Shown: positions 47,453-59,549, counted from the stretch's first letter. The stretch: DNA of 64,000 nt from a bacterium (GCA_004299235.1 SCQL01000022.1:39443-103442); one strand, 5' to 3'. Made by a program: numbers and translations. Notes: generated from the sequence alone by a model not told the origin.

Positions 47453-48745
47453 ATGCCGTACCTCGTCCACTCCCCCGAAGATCGCGCGGCCATGCTGGCG
47501 GCCATCGGCGTCCAGTCGATGGACGAGCTGCTGGTCGACATCCCACGGTCGCTGCGGCTCCCGGCGCTCGAGCTTCCGGCCGGCCTTTCGGAGTTCGAGA
47601 CGATGGCCCAAATCGCTTCGCTTGCGGCTCGCAACCGGGTCTTTCCCGACCGGCTGACGTTCCGCGGCGGTGGGATTTATCGCCGGTTCATCCCGGCCGC
47701 TGTGGCCGCGGTCACCTCCAAGCCCGAGTTCTACACCGCCTACACGCCCTATCAGCCCGAGGCGAGCCAGGGCACGCTGCAGGCGATCTTTGAATTCCAG
47801 ACGCTGATCGCTGAGCTGACCGCGCTCGACGTCGCCAACGCCTCGCTGTATGACGGCGCCACGGCCGTCGCCGAGGCGGCGATGATGGCTCACATCCACA
47901 CGGGACGCGACGAGGTCCTGGTGTCGGGATACCTGCACCCCGAGTACGCGGAGGTCCTGCGGGCTTTCAGCGAGGGTCGGGGCATCAAGGTGCGGAAGGG
48001 AACCGAGCCGACGGCGAAGACCGCGGCGGTGATCTACCAGCAGCCGGACTTCCTCGGCCTGGTGGTCGACGCGCCCGGGTTGACACAGGCGGCGCATCGA
48101 GCCGGAGCGCTGGCCATCGCGTGCGTCGACCCGATCAGCCTCGCCCTCCTGGCTCCTCCCGGTGAGTACGGCGCCGACATCGCGGTGGGCGAGGGGCAGC
48201 AGCTGGGCCTCAGCCCGAGCTACGGCGGTCCGCACGTCGGCTTCATCGCGTGCCGCAAGGAGCTCGTGCGCCGCCTGCCAGGACGTCTTGTCGGCACCTC
48301 GCACGATGCCGGCGGGCGCCGCGGGTTCGTGCTCGCGCTGGCCGCCCGCGAGCAGCACATCAGGCGGGAGAAGGCGACCTCCAATGTCTGCACCAACCAC
48401 TCGCTTTGCGCCCTGGCCGCCAGCGTCTACATGACCTACATGGGCCCGGATGGGCTGCGTCAGGTCGCCGAGGTCGGCTTCAAGCGCGCGCATGCCCTGG
48501 CCGAGCGGCTCGCCGGCCTGCCCGGATGGGAGCCGGCGTTCCCCGAGCGTCAATTCATCAACGAATTCCCGATGCGCGTGCCCAAGGGACCGGCGGTGAT
48601 CAGGAAGCTTGCCCGCAAGGGCATTCTGGGCGGCCTCGACGTGCATCGCTGGTTTCGTGAGCTCAAAGGCGTGCTCACGTTCACCTGCACCGAGGTCAAC
48701 GACGCCCGGGCGCTCGACGAGCTGGTGGCGGTGCTGGAATCGTGA
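47453..48745 (+). CDS. gcvPA: Glycine dehydrogenase (decarboxylating) subunit 1
   Basis: In many bacteria the P protein is split into two halves; this 430-residue N-terminal half forms a heterodimer with GcvPB. It has the SEFETMAQIASLAARN segment, TAYTPYQPEASQGTLQAIFE, the SLYDGATAVAEAAMMA PLP-domain helix, and SYGGPHVGFIACRKELVRRL. It lacks the PLP lysine, which lies in subunit 2. The gene starts 11 bp after gcvH and overlaps gcvPB by 4 bp. Confidence 0.95.
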   Translation: MPYLVHSPEDRAAMLAAIGVQSMDELLVDIPRSLRLPALELPAGLSEFETMAQIASLAARNRVFPDRLTFRGGGIYRRFIPAAVAAVTSKPEFYTAYTPYQPEASQGTLQAIFEFQTLIAELTALDVANASLYDGATAVAEAAMMAHIHTGRDEVLVSGYLHPEYAEVLRAFSEGRGIKVRKGTEPTAKTAAVIYQQPDFLGLVVDAPGLTQAAHRAGALAIACVDPISLALLAPPGEYGADIAVGEGQQLGLSPSYGGPHVGFIACRKELVRRLPGRLVGTSHDAGGRRGFVLALAAREQHIRREKATSNVCTNHSLCALAASVYMTYMGPDGLRQVAEVGFKRAHALAERLAGLPGWEPAFPERQFINEFPMRVPKGPAVIRKLARKGILGGLDVHRWFRELKGVLTFTCTEVNDARALDELVAVLES

Positions 48746-50226
48746 GCGAGCCGCTGAGCTTCGAAAAGAGCCGTCCCCACGCTCAGGGACCGCGCCTGCC
48801 TGACGCCGAGGTCGTCGCGCCCGAACCCGCCGAACTCCTCCCGCGAGACCTCCTGCGTGCCAAACCTCCACGGCTGCCGCGGCTCAGCGAGCCCGAGATC
48901 ATGCGCCACTACAGCCGCCTGGCCTCCCTCAACTACTCGATCAGCGAGCAGTTCTATCCGCTGGGCAGCTGCACGATGAAATACAACCCGGTCGTCAACG
49001 AGGCCGCCGCGGCCCTGCCCGGGTTCGCCGGCCTCCATCCGTACCAGGACGAGGACACGGTGCAGGGGGCGCTCGAGCTCATGTGGCGCCTCGAGCGCGC
49101 GCTGTGCGCCGTGGTCGGGGTGGATCGCGTCACGCTCCAGCCGGCGGCCGGGGCCCACGGCGAGTGGACGGCGCTGCGGATGATCCAGGCCTACCAGCGC
49201 TCGCGAGGCGAGGCGCGCACGGAGGTCCTGGTGCCCGACTCCGCCCATGGCACCAACCCCGCCAGCGCCGCGCTCAGCGGCTTCCGCGTGGTCGAGGTGA
49301 AATCCGGCCCCGACGGCCGCATCAGCCTGGCCGACCTGGAGTCCAAGCTGTCGCCGAGGGTGGCGGCGCTCATGCTGACCAACCCCAACACCTTGGGTCT
49401 GTTCGAGAGGGAAATACTGGATATTGCGGAAATGGTGCATGCGACTGGTGCCATGCTGTACTACGACGGCGCCAACCTCAACGCCTTCATGGGCATCTGC
49501 CGGCCGGGCGACATGGGGTTCGACGCCGTGCACATGAACCTGCACAAGACGTTCACCACGCCGCACGGCGGCGGCGGCCCGGGGGCCGGGCCCGTGGGGG
49601 TGAAGGCGGACCTCGTCCCGTTCCTGCCGACGCCCACGGTGGAGCGCACCAACGGTCACCTCACCCTCGACTTCAAGCGGCCGCAGTCCATCGGGCGGGT
49701 GCGCAGCTTCTACGGCAACTTCGGCATGCTCGTCCGCGCCTACACCTACATCGTTGCCATGGGCGGTGACGGGCTCACCCAGGCCTCCCAGGATGCGGTG
49801 CTGGCCGCGAACTACCTCCGCAAGCAGGTGGAGGGCGACCTCGAGATGCCGCACGCGGGGCCGTGCATGCACGAATTCGTCGCCAGCGCCCGCAACCTGG
49901 GCAACGACGGCGTCCGCGCCCTCGACGTCGCCAAGGGCCTGCTGGAGCGCGACTTCTATGCGCCGACGGTGTATTTCCCGCTGGTGGTGCCCGAGGCGAT
50001 CATGGTCGAGCCCACGGAAACGGAGAGCAAGGCCACGCTGGACGCCTTCGCCGCGGCGATCAAAGAGATCGTGGCGGAGGCCAGGACCAACCCGCAAGCG
50101 CTCCACGACGAGCCCCGAAGCCTGCCCGTCGGCCGCCTCGACGAGGTGGCCACCGCGCGGCAGATCAACGCCTACCTGCAAGGCCAGGCGGAAGATCCGG
50201 TTCTGCGCTGGAAACCCTCCTCCTAG
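48742..50226 (+). CDS. gcvPB: Glycine dehydrogenase (decarboxylating) subunit 2
   Basis: This 494-residue subunit holds the active site that decarboxylates glycine and transfers aminomethyl to GcvH. Visible are NYSISEQFYPLGSCTMKYNP, LQPAAGAHGEWTALRMI, SAHGTNPASAALSGF, LTNPNTLGLFE, and the PLP lysine in DAVHMNLHKTFTTPHGGGGP. The GTG overlaps the gcvPA stop. It ends the operon; a 153-bp gap with a new promoter separates it from gyrB. Confidence 0.95.
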   Translation: MSEPLSFEKSRPHAQGPRLPDAEVVAPEPAELLPRDLLRAKPPRLPRLSEPEIMRHYSRLASLNYSISEQFYPLGSCTMKYNPVVNEAAAALPGFAGLHPYQDEDTVQGALELMWRLERALCAVVGVDRVTLQPAAGAHGEWTALRMIQAYQRSRGEARTEVLVPDSAHGTNPASAALSGFRVVEVKSGPDGRISLADLESKLSPRVAALMLTNPNTLGLFEREILDIAEMVHATGAMLYYDGANLNAFMGICRPGDMGFDAVHMNLHKTFTTPHGGGGPGAGPVGVKADLVPFLPTPTVERTNGHLTLDFKRPQSIGRVRSFYGNFGMLVRAYTYIVAMGGDGLTQASQDAVLAANYLRKQVEGDLEMPHAGPCMHEFVASARNLGNDGVRALDVAKGLLERDFYAPTVYFPLVVPEAIMVEPTETESKATLDAFAAAIKEIVAEARTNPQALHDEPRSLPVGRLDEVATARQINAYLQGQAEDPVLRWKPSS

Positions 50227-50307
50227 GCTGAGCCGGCGCCCGGCGCGCCCGCGGCCCGGAGCCCTGGTTAAGGCCCGCCGGTGGCCGTGTTTGAATTCGA
50301 AATCGGG

Positions 50308-50313
50308 TAGAAT
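50308..50313 (+). promoter_or_regulatory. -10 element TAGAAT of gyrB
   Basis: TAGAAT lies 66 bp before the gyrB GTG, unlike the leaderless genes. The leader carries GGGAGGG at 50362-50368 as Shine-Dalgarno, 11 nt from the GTG. A TTGAAT upstream is too close to be a -35. Confidence 0.45.
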
Positions 50314-50340
50314 TAGGGGCCTGAACCTCTGCCCAGTTGA

Positions 50341-52326
<1,986 letters not shown>

Positions 52327-52341
52327 GGCCGGTCCCGTCAG

Positions 52342-53319
52342 ATGCGAATAGCCGTGGACGCCATGGGCGGGGACTTCGCGCCGGCTCAGGTCGTGCAGGG
52401 CGCGGCGCGGGCCGCGACGGAGTACGGGCTCGACATCTCGCTCGTCGGGCTGCCGCCCGCGGTGCAGCCGCTGCTGGACCGCCATCCGCGACTGCGGCTG
52501 GTGCCGTGCACCCAGGTCATCACGATGGAAGAGCACCCCGCGCAGGCGGTGCGGGCGAAACCCGACTCGTCGATATGCGTCTGCGCCCGGTTGTGCAAGG
52601 AAGGCAAGGTGGACGGCTGGACCTCGGCCGGCAACTCCGGCGCGATCATGGCCGCGGCGCTGCTCATCCAGGGGCGGATCAAAGGCATCGAGCGGCCGGC
52701 GCTGGGCTCGATCGTGCCGACCCAGGACGGCTTCGCCTACTTCTTGGACGTCGGCGCCAATGTCGACTCCAAGCCCGAATACCTGGTCCAGTTCGCCGCG
52801 ATGGGCGCCGTCTACGCGCGCGAGATGCTCGGCCGCGCCAACCCGCGGGTGGGCCTGCTCAGCAACGGCGAGGAGGAGGGCAAGGGTGACGAGCGGGTCA
52901 AGGAGACGACCCGGCGGCTCAAGGGCGCGTTGCGGGGGTTTGTCGGCAACATCGAGCCCAAGGACATCTACGCGGCGCGCGCGGACGTCATCGTGGCGGA
53001 TGGCTTCCTGGGCAATGTCGCCATCAAGATGGCGGAGGCGACTGCGGATTTCCTCTTCCGCAATCTCCGCGAGGAGATCCCCAAGACGGTGCGCGGCAAG
53101 CTGGGCGGGCTGCTGATCAGATCCGGCGTCCGGCAGCTGCGCGCCCGCATCGACTGGCGCGAGTTCGGCGGCGCGCCCCTGCTCGGGATCGATGGCGTGG
53201 CGGTGGTCGCGCACGGGCGCTCGGATGCCCGGGCCGTCAAGAACGCGATCCGGGTCACCAGGGATGCGGTGGAAAATCAGCTCGTGCGTAAGATTCGCGC
53301 AGAGGTGGGTAAGCCATGA
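52342..53319 (+). CDS. plsX: Phosphate acyltransferase PlsX
   Basis: PlsX makes acyl-phosphate from acyl-ACP for the first step of phospholipid synthesis. The 325-residue product has IAVDAMGGDFAPAQVVQGA, SAGNSGAIMAAALLIQG, LDVGANVDSKPEYLVQFA, LLSNGEEEGKGDERVKET, VADGFLGNVAIKMAE and EFGGAPLLGIDGVAVVAHG. Its stop overlaps the fabF ATG. Finding a lipid-synthesis pair between gyrB and gyrA is unusual. Confidence 0.96.
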   Translation: MRIAVDAMGGDFAPAQVVQGAARAATEYGLDISLVGLPPAVQPLLDRHPRLRLVPCTQVITMEEHPAQAVRAKPDSSICVCARLCKEGKVDGWTSAGNSGAIMAAALLIQGRIKGIERPALGSIVPTQDGFAYFLDVGANVDSKPEYLVQFAAMGAVYAREMLGRANPRVGLLSNGEEEGKGDERVKETTRRLKGALRGFVGNIEPKDIYAARADVIVADGFLGNVAIKMAEATADFLFRNLREEIPKTVRGKLGGLLIRSGVRQLRARIDWREFGGAPLLGIDGVAVVAHGRSDARAVKNAIRVTRDAVENQLVRKIRAEVGKP

Positions 53320-54563
53320 AAAACGGCCGCACGCGCGTCGTGGTGACCGGAATGGGGACTGTTAATCCTCTTGGCAAGAACCTGGATGAGTACTGGGACG
53401 GCCTGATCGAGGGGCGCAGCACCGCCCGCATCGTCGAGAGCGCGTATTCGACCGAAAAATTGACGACGAAGTTCGCCTGCGAGGTGCACAACTTCGATCC
53501 CCAGGATTTCATGGACCGCAAGGCGGCCCAGCGCATGGCCCGCTTTTCCCAGATGGCGGTCGCCGCCTCCACCATGGCGCTGGCCGACTCCGGCCTCGAC
53601 CTCGCCAAAGAGGACAGCTTTCGGGTGGGAGTCGACATGGGCACCGGGATCGGCGGCTTCATCGAAATGACCAACGGGGCGATCGCCTACGCCACCAAAG
53701 GGCGCCTCAATCCGCTGTACGCCCCCATGATCATCCCCAACATGGCCGCGGCCTCGGTCGCGATGGCCTTCCACCTGCGCGGCCCCAACACCACGGTGAC
53801 GACGGCGTGCGCGGCCTCCACCCACACGCTCGGTGACGCCACGCGGATGATCCAGCACGGCGACGCCGACGTCATGCTGGCCGGCGGCGCGGAAGCCTCG
53901 CTCTGCGAGGTCGGGATCTCATCCTTCAACGCCATCCGGGCGCTGTCGACACGCAACGCGGCGCCGGAGAAGGCGAGCCGGCCTTTTGATCGAGATCGTG
54001 ACGGCTTCGTCCCTGGGGAAGGCGCCGGCACGCTGGTCCTGGAATCCGACGCGCACGCCAAGAATCGCGGCGCGCGCATCTACGGTGAGGTGCTCGGGTT
54101 CGCCCTGACCTGCGACGCGTTTCACCAGGTCGCGCCGGACGAAACCGGAGAGGCGCCGGCGCGATGCGTCACGCTGGCGCTGCAGGACGCAGGTATCGCA
54201 CCCGGCGACGTCGACTACGTCAACGCGCACGGCACCTCGACGCCGCTCAACGACGCGGGTGAGACGAAGGCGCTGAAGATCGCGCTCGGCGAGCACGCGC
54301 ACAAGGTGCCCATCAGCAGCACCAAGTCGATGATCGGGCACCTGCTCGGCGCGGCGGGCGCGGTGGAGGCGATCGCGACGCTGCTGACCATCAATCGCGG
54401 CATCATCCACCCGACCATCAACTACGAAAACCCAGACCCCGCGTGCGACCTCGACTACGTGCCCAACCAGGCGCGGCGCAAAGATGTGCGCATCGCCATC
54501 TCCAACGGGTTCGGCTTCGGCGGGCACAACGCCGTGGTGGTCTTGAAGAGGTACGAGGAATGA
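53316..54563 (+). CDS. fabF: 3-oxoacyl-ACP synthase II
   Basis: FabF extends fatty-acyl-ACP chains with malonyl-ACP. The 415-residue protein has [13 protein letters not shown], the catalytic cysteine in [15 protein letters not shown], the two catalytic histidines in [13 protein letters not shown] and [16 protein letters not shown], and the C-terminal [18 protein letters not shown]. The ATG overlaps the plsX stop by 4 bp. No acyl-carrier-protein gene, usually nearby, is present between plsX and fabF. Confidence 0.96.
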   Translation: MKNGRTRVVVTGMGTVNPLGKNLDEYWDGLIEGRSTARIVESAYSTEKLTTKFACEVHNFDPQDFMDRKAAQRMARFSQMAVAASTMALADSGLDLAKEDSFRVGVDMGTGIGGFIEMTNGAIAYATKGRLNPLYAPMIIPNMAAASVAMAFHLRGPNTTVTTACAASTHTLGDATRMIQHGDADVMLAGGAEASLCEVGISSFNAIRALSTRNAAPEKASRPFDRDRDGFVPGEGAGTLVLESDAHAKNRGARIYGEVLGFALTCDAFHQVAPDETGEAPARCVTLALQDAGIAPGDVDYVNAHGTSTPLNDAGETKALKIALGEHAHKVPISSTKSMIGHLLGAAGAVEAIATLLTINRGIIHPTINYENPDPACDLDYVPNQARRKDVRIAISNGFGFGGHNAVVVLKRYEE

Positions 54564-54588
54564 ATCATCAAAGGCATGGCATCGACCA

Positions 54589-57078
54589 GTGACTGACGAA
54601 AGCACCATCGGAACCGTTCTCGGCCGCAGCCTCCAGGAGGAGATGCAGAACTCCTACCTGGAGTACGCGATGTCCGTCATCATCAGCCGGGCGCTGCCCG
54701 AGATACGTGACGGGCTGAAACCGGTCCAGCGCCGCATCCTCTATGCGATGCATCGCGCCGGCGCCACCTCGGGCAGCCGGCATCGCAAGTGCGCGGCTTT
54801 CGTCGGTGACGTGCTCAAGCTGTACCACCCGCACGGGGACACGGCCGTCTATGACGCCCTCGTGCGCATGGCGCAGCCCTTCTCTCTCCGCTACCCGCTC
54901 ATCGACGGCCAGGGTAACTTCGGCAGCGTGGACGGTGATCCGCCCGCCGCAATGCGCTACACCGAGGCTCGATTGTCGGCGATCACCGGCGAGCTGCTGG
55001 CGGACATCGACAAGCAGACGGTCGACATGGTCCCCAACTACGACAACACCGAAGAGCAGCCGGACGTCCTGCCGGCTCGCATCCCCAACCTGTTGGTCAA
55101 TGGTGCCACCGGCATCGCGGTCGGGATGACGACCAACATCCCGCCCCACAACCTGCGTGAGATCACCGGTGGGGTCAAGCACCTAATCGACAACCCGGAG
55201 GCGACCGGCGAGGACCTGCTCGCCTTTGTCAAGGGCCCCGACTTCCCGACGGGCGGGCTGATCATGGGCACGGCGGGCATCAAGGCGGCCTACGCCACCG
55301 GGCACGGCCGCATCGTGGTCCGTGCGCGGCACACCTTCGAGCAGGCGCCCAACGGCCGGGAGCGGATCATCATCGACGAGCTTCCATACGCGGTCAACAA
55401 GGCGACGCTGGTGGCGAAGATCGCGGAGCTGGTCTCCGACCGCCGGCTCGAGGGGATCGCGGACCTGCGCGACGAATCCGATCGCCAGGGCATGCGGATA
55501 GTCATCGAGCTGAAGCGCGAGGCGCAGGTGTTCACCGTGCTCAACAACCTGTACAAGCACACCGCGCTGCAGACGACGTTCGGCGTGATCATGCTCGCCA
55601 TCGTGGGCGGGCGGCCGGTCATCCTCGGCCTCAAGCAGGCGCTGCAGCTCTTCATCGACCATCGCCGCGACGTCATTCTCCGGCGCACCCGTTTCGACCT
55701 CGCGCGAGCGCAGGAGCGGGCCCACATCCTCGAGGGTTTGAAGATCTGCCTCGATCACCTGGATGAGGTGATCAAGACGATCCGCGCCGCCGCCGACACC
55801 GACACGGCGGCCACCGAGCTGCAGACCAAGTTCGGCCTCAGCGAAAAGCAGGCCAAGGCGGTCCTCGCTCTGACTCTCGGACGCCTGACCAGGCTCGAGC
55901 GCGGCAAGATCGACCAGGAGTACGAAGAGATCATCAAGACCATTGCTTACCTGGAGAGCATCCTGGCCAGCGACCAGAAGGTGCGGATGCTGATCAAGGA
56001 AGAGATGGACGACATGGCCAAGAAGTACGGCGACGATCGCCGCACCGAGATCACCGACCAGGAGCCGACCGAGCTCTCGGCGGAAGACCTCGTGCCCAAG
56101 GAAGACGTGGTCGTGACGCTGACACATCGCGGCTACACGAAGCGACAGCCGCTGCGGGTGTTCCGCGCGCAGAAGCGGGGTGGGGTCGGGCTCAAGGGAG
56201 CGCGGCCCACCGCCGGGAGCGACGCGCCGAGCGGCACGCGTGAGGAGGACTACGCCGTCCACCTGCTCACCACGCACACGCATGCTTCGATGCTTTTCTT
56301 CACCCAGAGCGGACGCGTGTTCCAGCTCCGGGTCCACGAGGTGCCGGAGCGTGAGCGGCAGGCGAAGGGCATGCCGATCAACAACCTCATCGACATCGGC
56401 TCGAACGAGCGGATCACCGCGGTGTTCGTGCGGCCGGAGTCGGAGACCGAGGCGCGCTACATGCTGATGGTCACCCGGAACGGTTACATCAAGAAGACGG
56501 CGCTGGCGGAATACGCCAACGTGCGTCGCAACGGGCTCATCGCGATCAACCTGCAGGAAGGCGACGAGCTCGACTGGGTGACGCCGACGAGCGGCTCGGA
56601 CGAGATCCTCATCGCCACCCAGCTCGGCAAGGCCATCCGCTTCAGCGAGACCGAGGTTCGCGCGATGGGCCGCGACACGCAGGGCGTGATCGGCATCAAG
56701 TTCGGCAAGGGCGATTCTGTTGCCGGCATGGCCGTGGCCGCGCCGGGCGGCGATCTCCTGGTCATGACCGAGCGTGGCTACGGCAAGAGGACGCCGGTGT
56801 CGGAGTACCCGATGCACCACCGTGCCGGTCAGGGCGTCTTCACGCTCAAGGTCACGGACCGCGTGGGCAAGCTCACCGCCATGCGGGTCGTGAGCGACCC
56901 CGAAGAAGAGGTGCTCGTGATCAGCGCCAGCGGCATGGTGCTGCGGACCCAGGTCGGCGCCATCTCGCAAATCGGCCGGCAGACCCAGGGCGTGATCGTG
57001 ATGCGCATCGCGGCTGACGACCAGGTGGTGGCGATCGCCCCGGTGGCCGCGATCGAAGAGAACGACACGAAGGAATGA
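54589..57078 (+). CDS. gyrA: DNA gyrase subunit A
   Basis: GyrA cuts and rejoins DNA and wraps it. The 829-residue protein has [34 protein letters not shown], the quinolone region [20 protein letters not shown] (Thr at the position of E. coli Ser83, Asp at position 87), the active-site Tyr in [11 protein letters not shown], and a C-terminal six-bladed wrapping domain beginning near [13 protein letters not shown], with the GyrA box [14 protein letters not shown] at 54589 is 25 bp after fabF. An 8-bp inverted repeat (GCCGCGAG / CTCGCGGC, 57079-57086 and 57113-57120) follows but has no T run. Confidence 0.96.
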   Translation: MTDESTIGTVLGRSLQEEMQNSYLEYAMSVIISRALPEIRDGLKPVQRRILYAMHRAGATSGSRHRKCAAFVGDVLKLYHPHGDTAVYDALVRMAQPFSLRYPLIDGQGNFGSVDGDPPAAMRYTEARLSAITGELLADIDKQTVDMVPNYDNTEEQPDVLPARIPNLLVNGATGIAVGMTTNIPPHNLREITGGVKHLIDNPEATGEDLLAFVKGPDFPTGGLIMGTAGIKAAYATGHGRIVVRARHTFEQAPNGRERIIIDELPYAVNKATLVAKIAELVSDRRLEGIADLRDESDRQGMRIVIELKREAQVFTVLNNLYKHTALQTTFGVIMLAIVGGRPVILGLKQALQLFIDHRRDVILRRTRFDLARAQERAHILEGLKICLDHLDEVIKTIRAAADTDTAATELQTKFGLSEKQAKAVLALTLGRLTRLERGKIDQEYEEIIKTIAYLESILASDQKVRMLIKEEMDDMAKKYGDDRRTEITDQEPTELSAEDLVPKEDVVVTLTHRGYTKRQPLRVFRAQKRGGVGLKGARPTAGSDAPSGTREEDYAVHLLTTHTHASMLFFTQSGRVFQLRVHEVPERERQAKGMPINNLIDIGSNERITAVFVRPESETEARYMLMVTRNGYIKKTALAEYANVRRNGLIAINLQEGDELDWVTPTSGSDEILIATQLGKAIRFSETEVRAMGRDTQGVIGIKFGKGDSVAGMAVAAPGGDLLVMTERGYGKRTPVSEYPMHHRAGQGVFTLKVTDRVGKLTAMRVVSDPEEEVLVISASGMVLRTQVGAISQIGRQTQGVIVMRIAADDQVVAIAPVAAIEENDTKE

Positions 57079-57133
57079 GCCGCGAGCCACGGCCGGAAGC
57101 CCGCGCCCGAATCTCGCGGCGAGAATTCCTGCC

Positions 57134-57430
57134 ATGACGCCTGCCGGCTGGATCGGCGTCTGGCTGCTGGCGGCGGCCGGGGTGGCGATCGTGGCCGAGG
57201 GCCTACTGGCGGCGATTTGGGGCATGGCGATCGGCAAGCGCGCCCGCCTGCTGGCTGAGCGAATCGAGACCGAACGCGTCGGGTTGGAGGCGGACGTCGA
57301 ACGCCTGCGTCTGGCCGTCGAGGAGATGGCGAGGTTGTGGCGGCCCTACCGGTACGCTTTGCGCCGTCTGCGCCATCCCTTGGTCGTCGCTCTTCTGCGG
57401 TCCTATGCCAGGCGTGGGGCGGCGGCGTGA
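57134..57430 (+). CDS. Small membrane-anchored coiled-coil protein
   Basis: The 98-residue protein has one N-terminal membrane helix (WIGVWLLAAAGVAIVAEGLLAAIWG), then a heptad-like region of about 30 residues (LLAERIETERVGLEADVERLRLAVEEMARL) and a basic C terminus. Its stop overlaps the GTG of a soluble histidine kinase (GTGA). It may recruit or sense for that kinase, which has no membrane part of its own. That role is inferred from the coupling alone. Confidence 0.65.
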   Translation: MTPAGWIGVWLLAAAGVAIVAEGLLAAIWGMAIGKRARLLAERIETERVGLEADVERLRLAVEEMARLWRPYRYALRRLRHPLVVALLRSYARRGAAA

Positions 57431-58101
57431 CCGAGGCGCGCCACAAGGTGGCGGCCCCGCCGGAGGGCTTCGCCGCCCACCAGGCGGTCGAGGATGCGCT
57501 CGTCCGCGAGCGCGCTCGCATCGCCCGCGATCTGCACGACGGCATCGCCACCGATCTTGCCGGTGCCATCTCGCTCTTCAAGGTCTACCTGGAAGGCCAT
57601 TCGGCGACCGGCAAGAAGGGCCGAGCGGACGAGACGCTGAGCAACGTCTTCGAGATCCTGGAGCGGATGCTGAAGCAGGTGCGCGAAGCGCTGGCCGACC
57701 TGCGGCCGCCTCCGATCGGTCCGGAAGGCCTGCTCGGTGATCTGCGGCGCCAGGGCGACGAGTTTGCCCGCCTGTACGGCATCCGGGTCGAGCTGTCGAG
57801 CAACGGCACTGAGGACCTGCTGCCGGCCCAGCAGCGTGAGGTCGTCTACCAGGTCGTGCGCGAGGCCCTGACCAACGTGCGGCGGCACTCCGGTTCGTCG
57901 ATCTGCAGGGTCAGGATGGCCTTCGCGGCCAAGCCGTTCCTGATCGAAGTGTCGGATGAGGGCCGCGGTTTTGTGGCGGCCGGGTCGGGTGGTTACGGAC
58001 TGGTTGGGATGCGGGAGCGTGCCGCGGGCATCGGCGGCCGGCTGGAGGTGGTCAGCACCCGAGGCCGCGGCACGACCGTCTTCCTTTTCGGCCCCACCTA
58101 A
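57427..58101 (+). CDS. NarL-type (HisKA_3) sensor histidine kinase, soluble
   Basis: The 224-residue protein is a minimal kinase: the HisKA_3 helix with VRERARIARDLHDGIATDLAG (H37), LRPPPIGPEGLLGDL, and a HATPase domain with VVREALTNVRRHSGSS (N box), VSDEGRGF (G1) and GGYGLVGMRERAAGIGGRLEVVS (G2). No sensor or membrane segment is present. It overlaps the coiled-coil gene upstream. The likely target is a NarL-type regulator; the GAF-LuxR protein next door lacks a receiver, so the partner may be encoded elsewhere. Confidence 0.87.
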   Translation: MTEARHKVAAPPEGFAAHQAVEDALVRERARIARDLHDGIATDLAGAISLFKVYLEGHSATGKKGRADETLSNVFEILERMLKQVREALADLRPPPIGPEGLLGDLRRQGDEFARLYGIRVELSSNGTEDLLPAQQREVVYQVVREALTNVRRHSGSSICRVRMAFAAKPFLIEVSDEGRGFVAAGSGGYGLVGMRERAAGIGGRLEVVSTRGRGTTVFLFGPT

Positions 58102-58128
58102 GTCCAGGTCATGGTTCTTCCCTCCACT

Positions 58129-58770
58129 TCATAGCCGGAACGCCCGGCGCCGAAGCCGCATGTCCGCCAGAGGCAGGACCAGCTCGTCAGCGCTCAGGGT
58201 CCGGAGCTTGTGAGTCACGCCCTCGACCAGCAGCCGGGTGCCGTGCTCGTCGACCCGGATCGCATGCGCGATCTCCTGCGTTGACAGTCCGTAGCTCAGC
58301 AGCTGAGCGACCTCCCCCTCTGACTCGTTGAGACGTCCCAAAGGGCCGCGCAACGCCGCCACCATCGGCGCCAGGGTGATACCGAGGCTCGCCGCATAGC
58401 TGACGTCTTCTTCCGAATACCAGTGGTCGCGGCGGCACCCGAGCACGAGCAGGCCGATCGGTCGCCGGCCGGCCTCCCCGACGGGTGCGTAGAGGATCGC
58501 GGGCCAGTCCAGCTCCCAGTCGTAGCCGTTGGAGGGCTTGGGATTCTCGATCACCGAATTGACGACCATGGGTCGCTGCTCGTACAGCGCGCGGCGGGAC
58601 AGGGGCATCAGGGGGCGGCCCTGAAGGAACCGGCGCGAAACCTCCGACGCGGCGATGGGCTGCAGCCGGCCGCCGCGCAGATAGCCGAGGACCCAGCGGT
58701 CGTGACAGAGGACGTCGAGGGCCAGTCCCAGCCGGCGCCTGGCTTCTTGGAGGTCTGGGAGCTGGCCCAT
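58129..58770 (-). CDS. GAF-domain LuxR-type transcriptional regulator
   Basis: The 213-residue protein has an N-terminal GAF-like sensor (about 10-140; LGLALDVLCHDRWVLGYLRGG through PIGLLVLGCRRDHWYSEED) and a C-terminal LuxR-like helix-turn-helix, LNESEGEVAQLLSYGLSTQEIAHAI and the recognition helix TRLLVEGVTHKLRTLS. The usual glycine of the recognition turn is replaced and one insertion is visible, so the DNA-binding domain is divergent. A TAGCCT element is 6 nt before the ATG. It is divergent from the OmpR-type regulator. Confidence 0.75.
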   Translation of the reverse strand: MGQLPDLQEARRRLGLALDVLCHDRWVLGYLRGGRLQPIAASEVSRRFLQGRPLMPLSRRALYEQRPMVVNSVIENPKPSNGYDWELDWPAILYAPVGEAGRRPIGLLVLGCRRDHWYSEEDVSYAASLGITLAPMVAALRGPLGRLNESEGEVAQLLSYGLSTQEIAHAIRVDEHGTRLLVEGVTHKLRTLSADELVLPLADMRLRRRAFRL

Positions 58771-58776
58771 GCACGC

Positions 58777-58782
58777 AGGCTA
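58777..58782 (-). promoter_or_regulatory. -10 element TAGCCT of the GAF-LuxR gene
   Basis: On the minus strand TAGCCT is followed by 6 nt and the ATG at 58770. Confidence 0.5.
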
Positions 58783-58803
58783 GGCGTGCCTGGCCGGGTC
58801 TGG

Positions 58804-58841
58804 CCTCAGCGGAACCTCAGCGTTTCCTCAAGAAACGCTGA
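58804..58841. promoter_or_regulatory. 11-bp direct repeats (CCTCAGCG) and a 10-bp inverted repeat
   Basis: CCTCAGCG occurs at 58804 and 58815, with CCTCA again at 58826, an exact 11-bp period as used by OmpR/PhoB-family regulators. The second copy is also the left arm of a perfect hairpin TCAGCGTTTC-CTCAA-GAAACGCTGA (58817-58841). The block lies between the divergent GAF-LuxR gene and the OmpR-type regulator and is a likely autoregulatory operator. Confidence 0.6.
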
Positions 58842-58871
58842 ACCTGTTAGGTTGCCGCTGGGGATAGAGGC

Positions 58872-59549
58872 GTGACGGCCAAACTCCTAGTCGTCGACGA
58901 CGAGCCGCGCACGGCGGAGCTCACCGCCGGGCTGCTGCGGCGGGCCGGCTACGCGGTGGAGGTTGCGGGCAGCGGAACCGAAGCCCTGGAAAGAGTCCGG
59001 TCGAGCTCCCCAGACCTGATGCTGCTGGACTACGAGATGCCCGACATGGACGCCCCGGAAGTCCTGGATTCGCTCCGGTCCGGCGCCGACCGGGTCGCGT
59101 TTCCCGTGATCATCCTGACGGGGGCGCGTCACGCGCCTGCGGATCAGGTCGTCGGGATCGAGCGCGGCGCCACCGACTACATCGTCAAGGGCACCGACCG
59201 GCAGGTGCTGCTGGCCCGGGTCCGCGGGGCGCTCAGGGAACGGGCGCCGGTGACCCGGATCATCGCCAGCGGGCGGCTGCGCGTGGATGTCGCGAGCGGT
59301 CAAGCCTGGCTGGGCCAGCGAGCGCTCAAGCTCGAGCGCCGTCCCCTGCTGATGCTGCAGCTACTGGCGAGCCGTTCCGGCGAGGTCGTGCCGCGCGGCG
59401 AATTGCTCGAGCGCGTGTGGGGAAGCACGTATGCCGGTTTTGAGCACAGCGTCGAGCAGGCTGTGCACGAGATCCGCCGCGCGCTCAAGGAGCCGGGCTG
59501 GGTTGAGACAGTACGTGGGATCGGCTACAGGCTCGTCGTCCAGGCCTGA
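58872..59549 (+). CDS. OmpR-family response regulator
   Basis: The 225-residue protein has a receiver (VVDDEPRTAELTAGLL; phosphoacceptor D53 in LMLLDYEMP; switch Lys in YIVKGTD) and a winged-helix output domain (RPLLMLQLLASRSGEVV, EQAVHEIRRALKEPGW, VRGIGYRL). The GTG start lies 31 bp after an operator-like repeat block. The following DHp-receiver gene overlaps its end by 35 bp, so the two act together, but no full kinase of the OmpR type is adjacent. Confidence 0.88.
   Translation: MTAKLLVVDDEPRTAELTAGLLRRAGYAVEVAGSGTEALERVRSSSPDLMLLDYEMPDMDAPEVLDSLRSGADRVAFPVIILTGARHAPADQVVGIERGATDYIVKGTDRQVLLARVRGALRERAPVTRIIASGRLRVDVASGQAWLGQRALKLERRPLLMLQLLASRSGEVVPRGELLERVWGSTYAGFEHSVEQAVHEIRRALKEPGWVETVRGIGYRLVVQA

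Noticed and set aside
57079..57120. Inverted repeat GCCGCGAG/CTCGCGGC as the gyrA terminator
   Set aside because: The loop is 26 nt and no T run follows, so it does not qualify as an intrinsic terminator.
55183..57237. A 684-codon open frame antisense to gyrA
   Set aside because: Same reason: the plus strand encodes an unmistakable GyrA.
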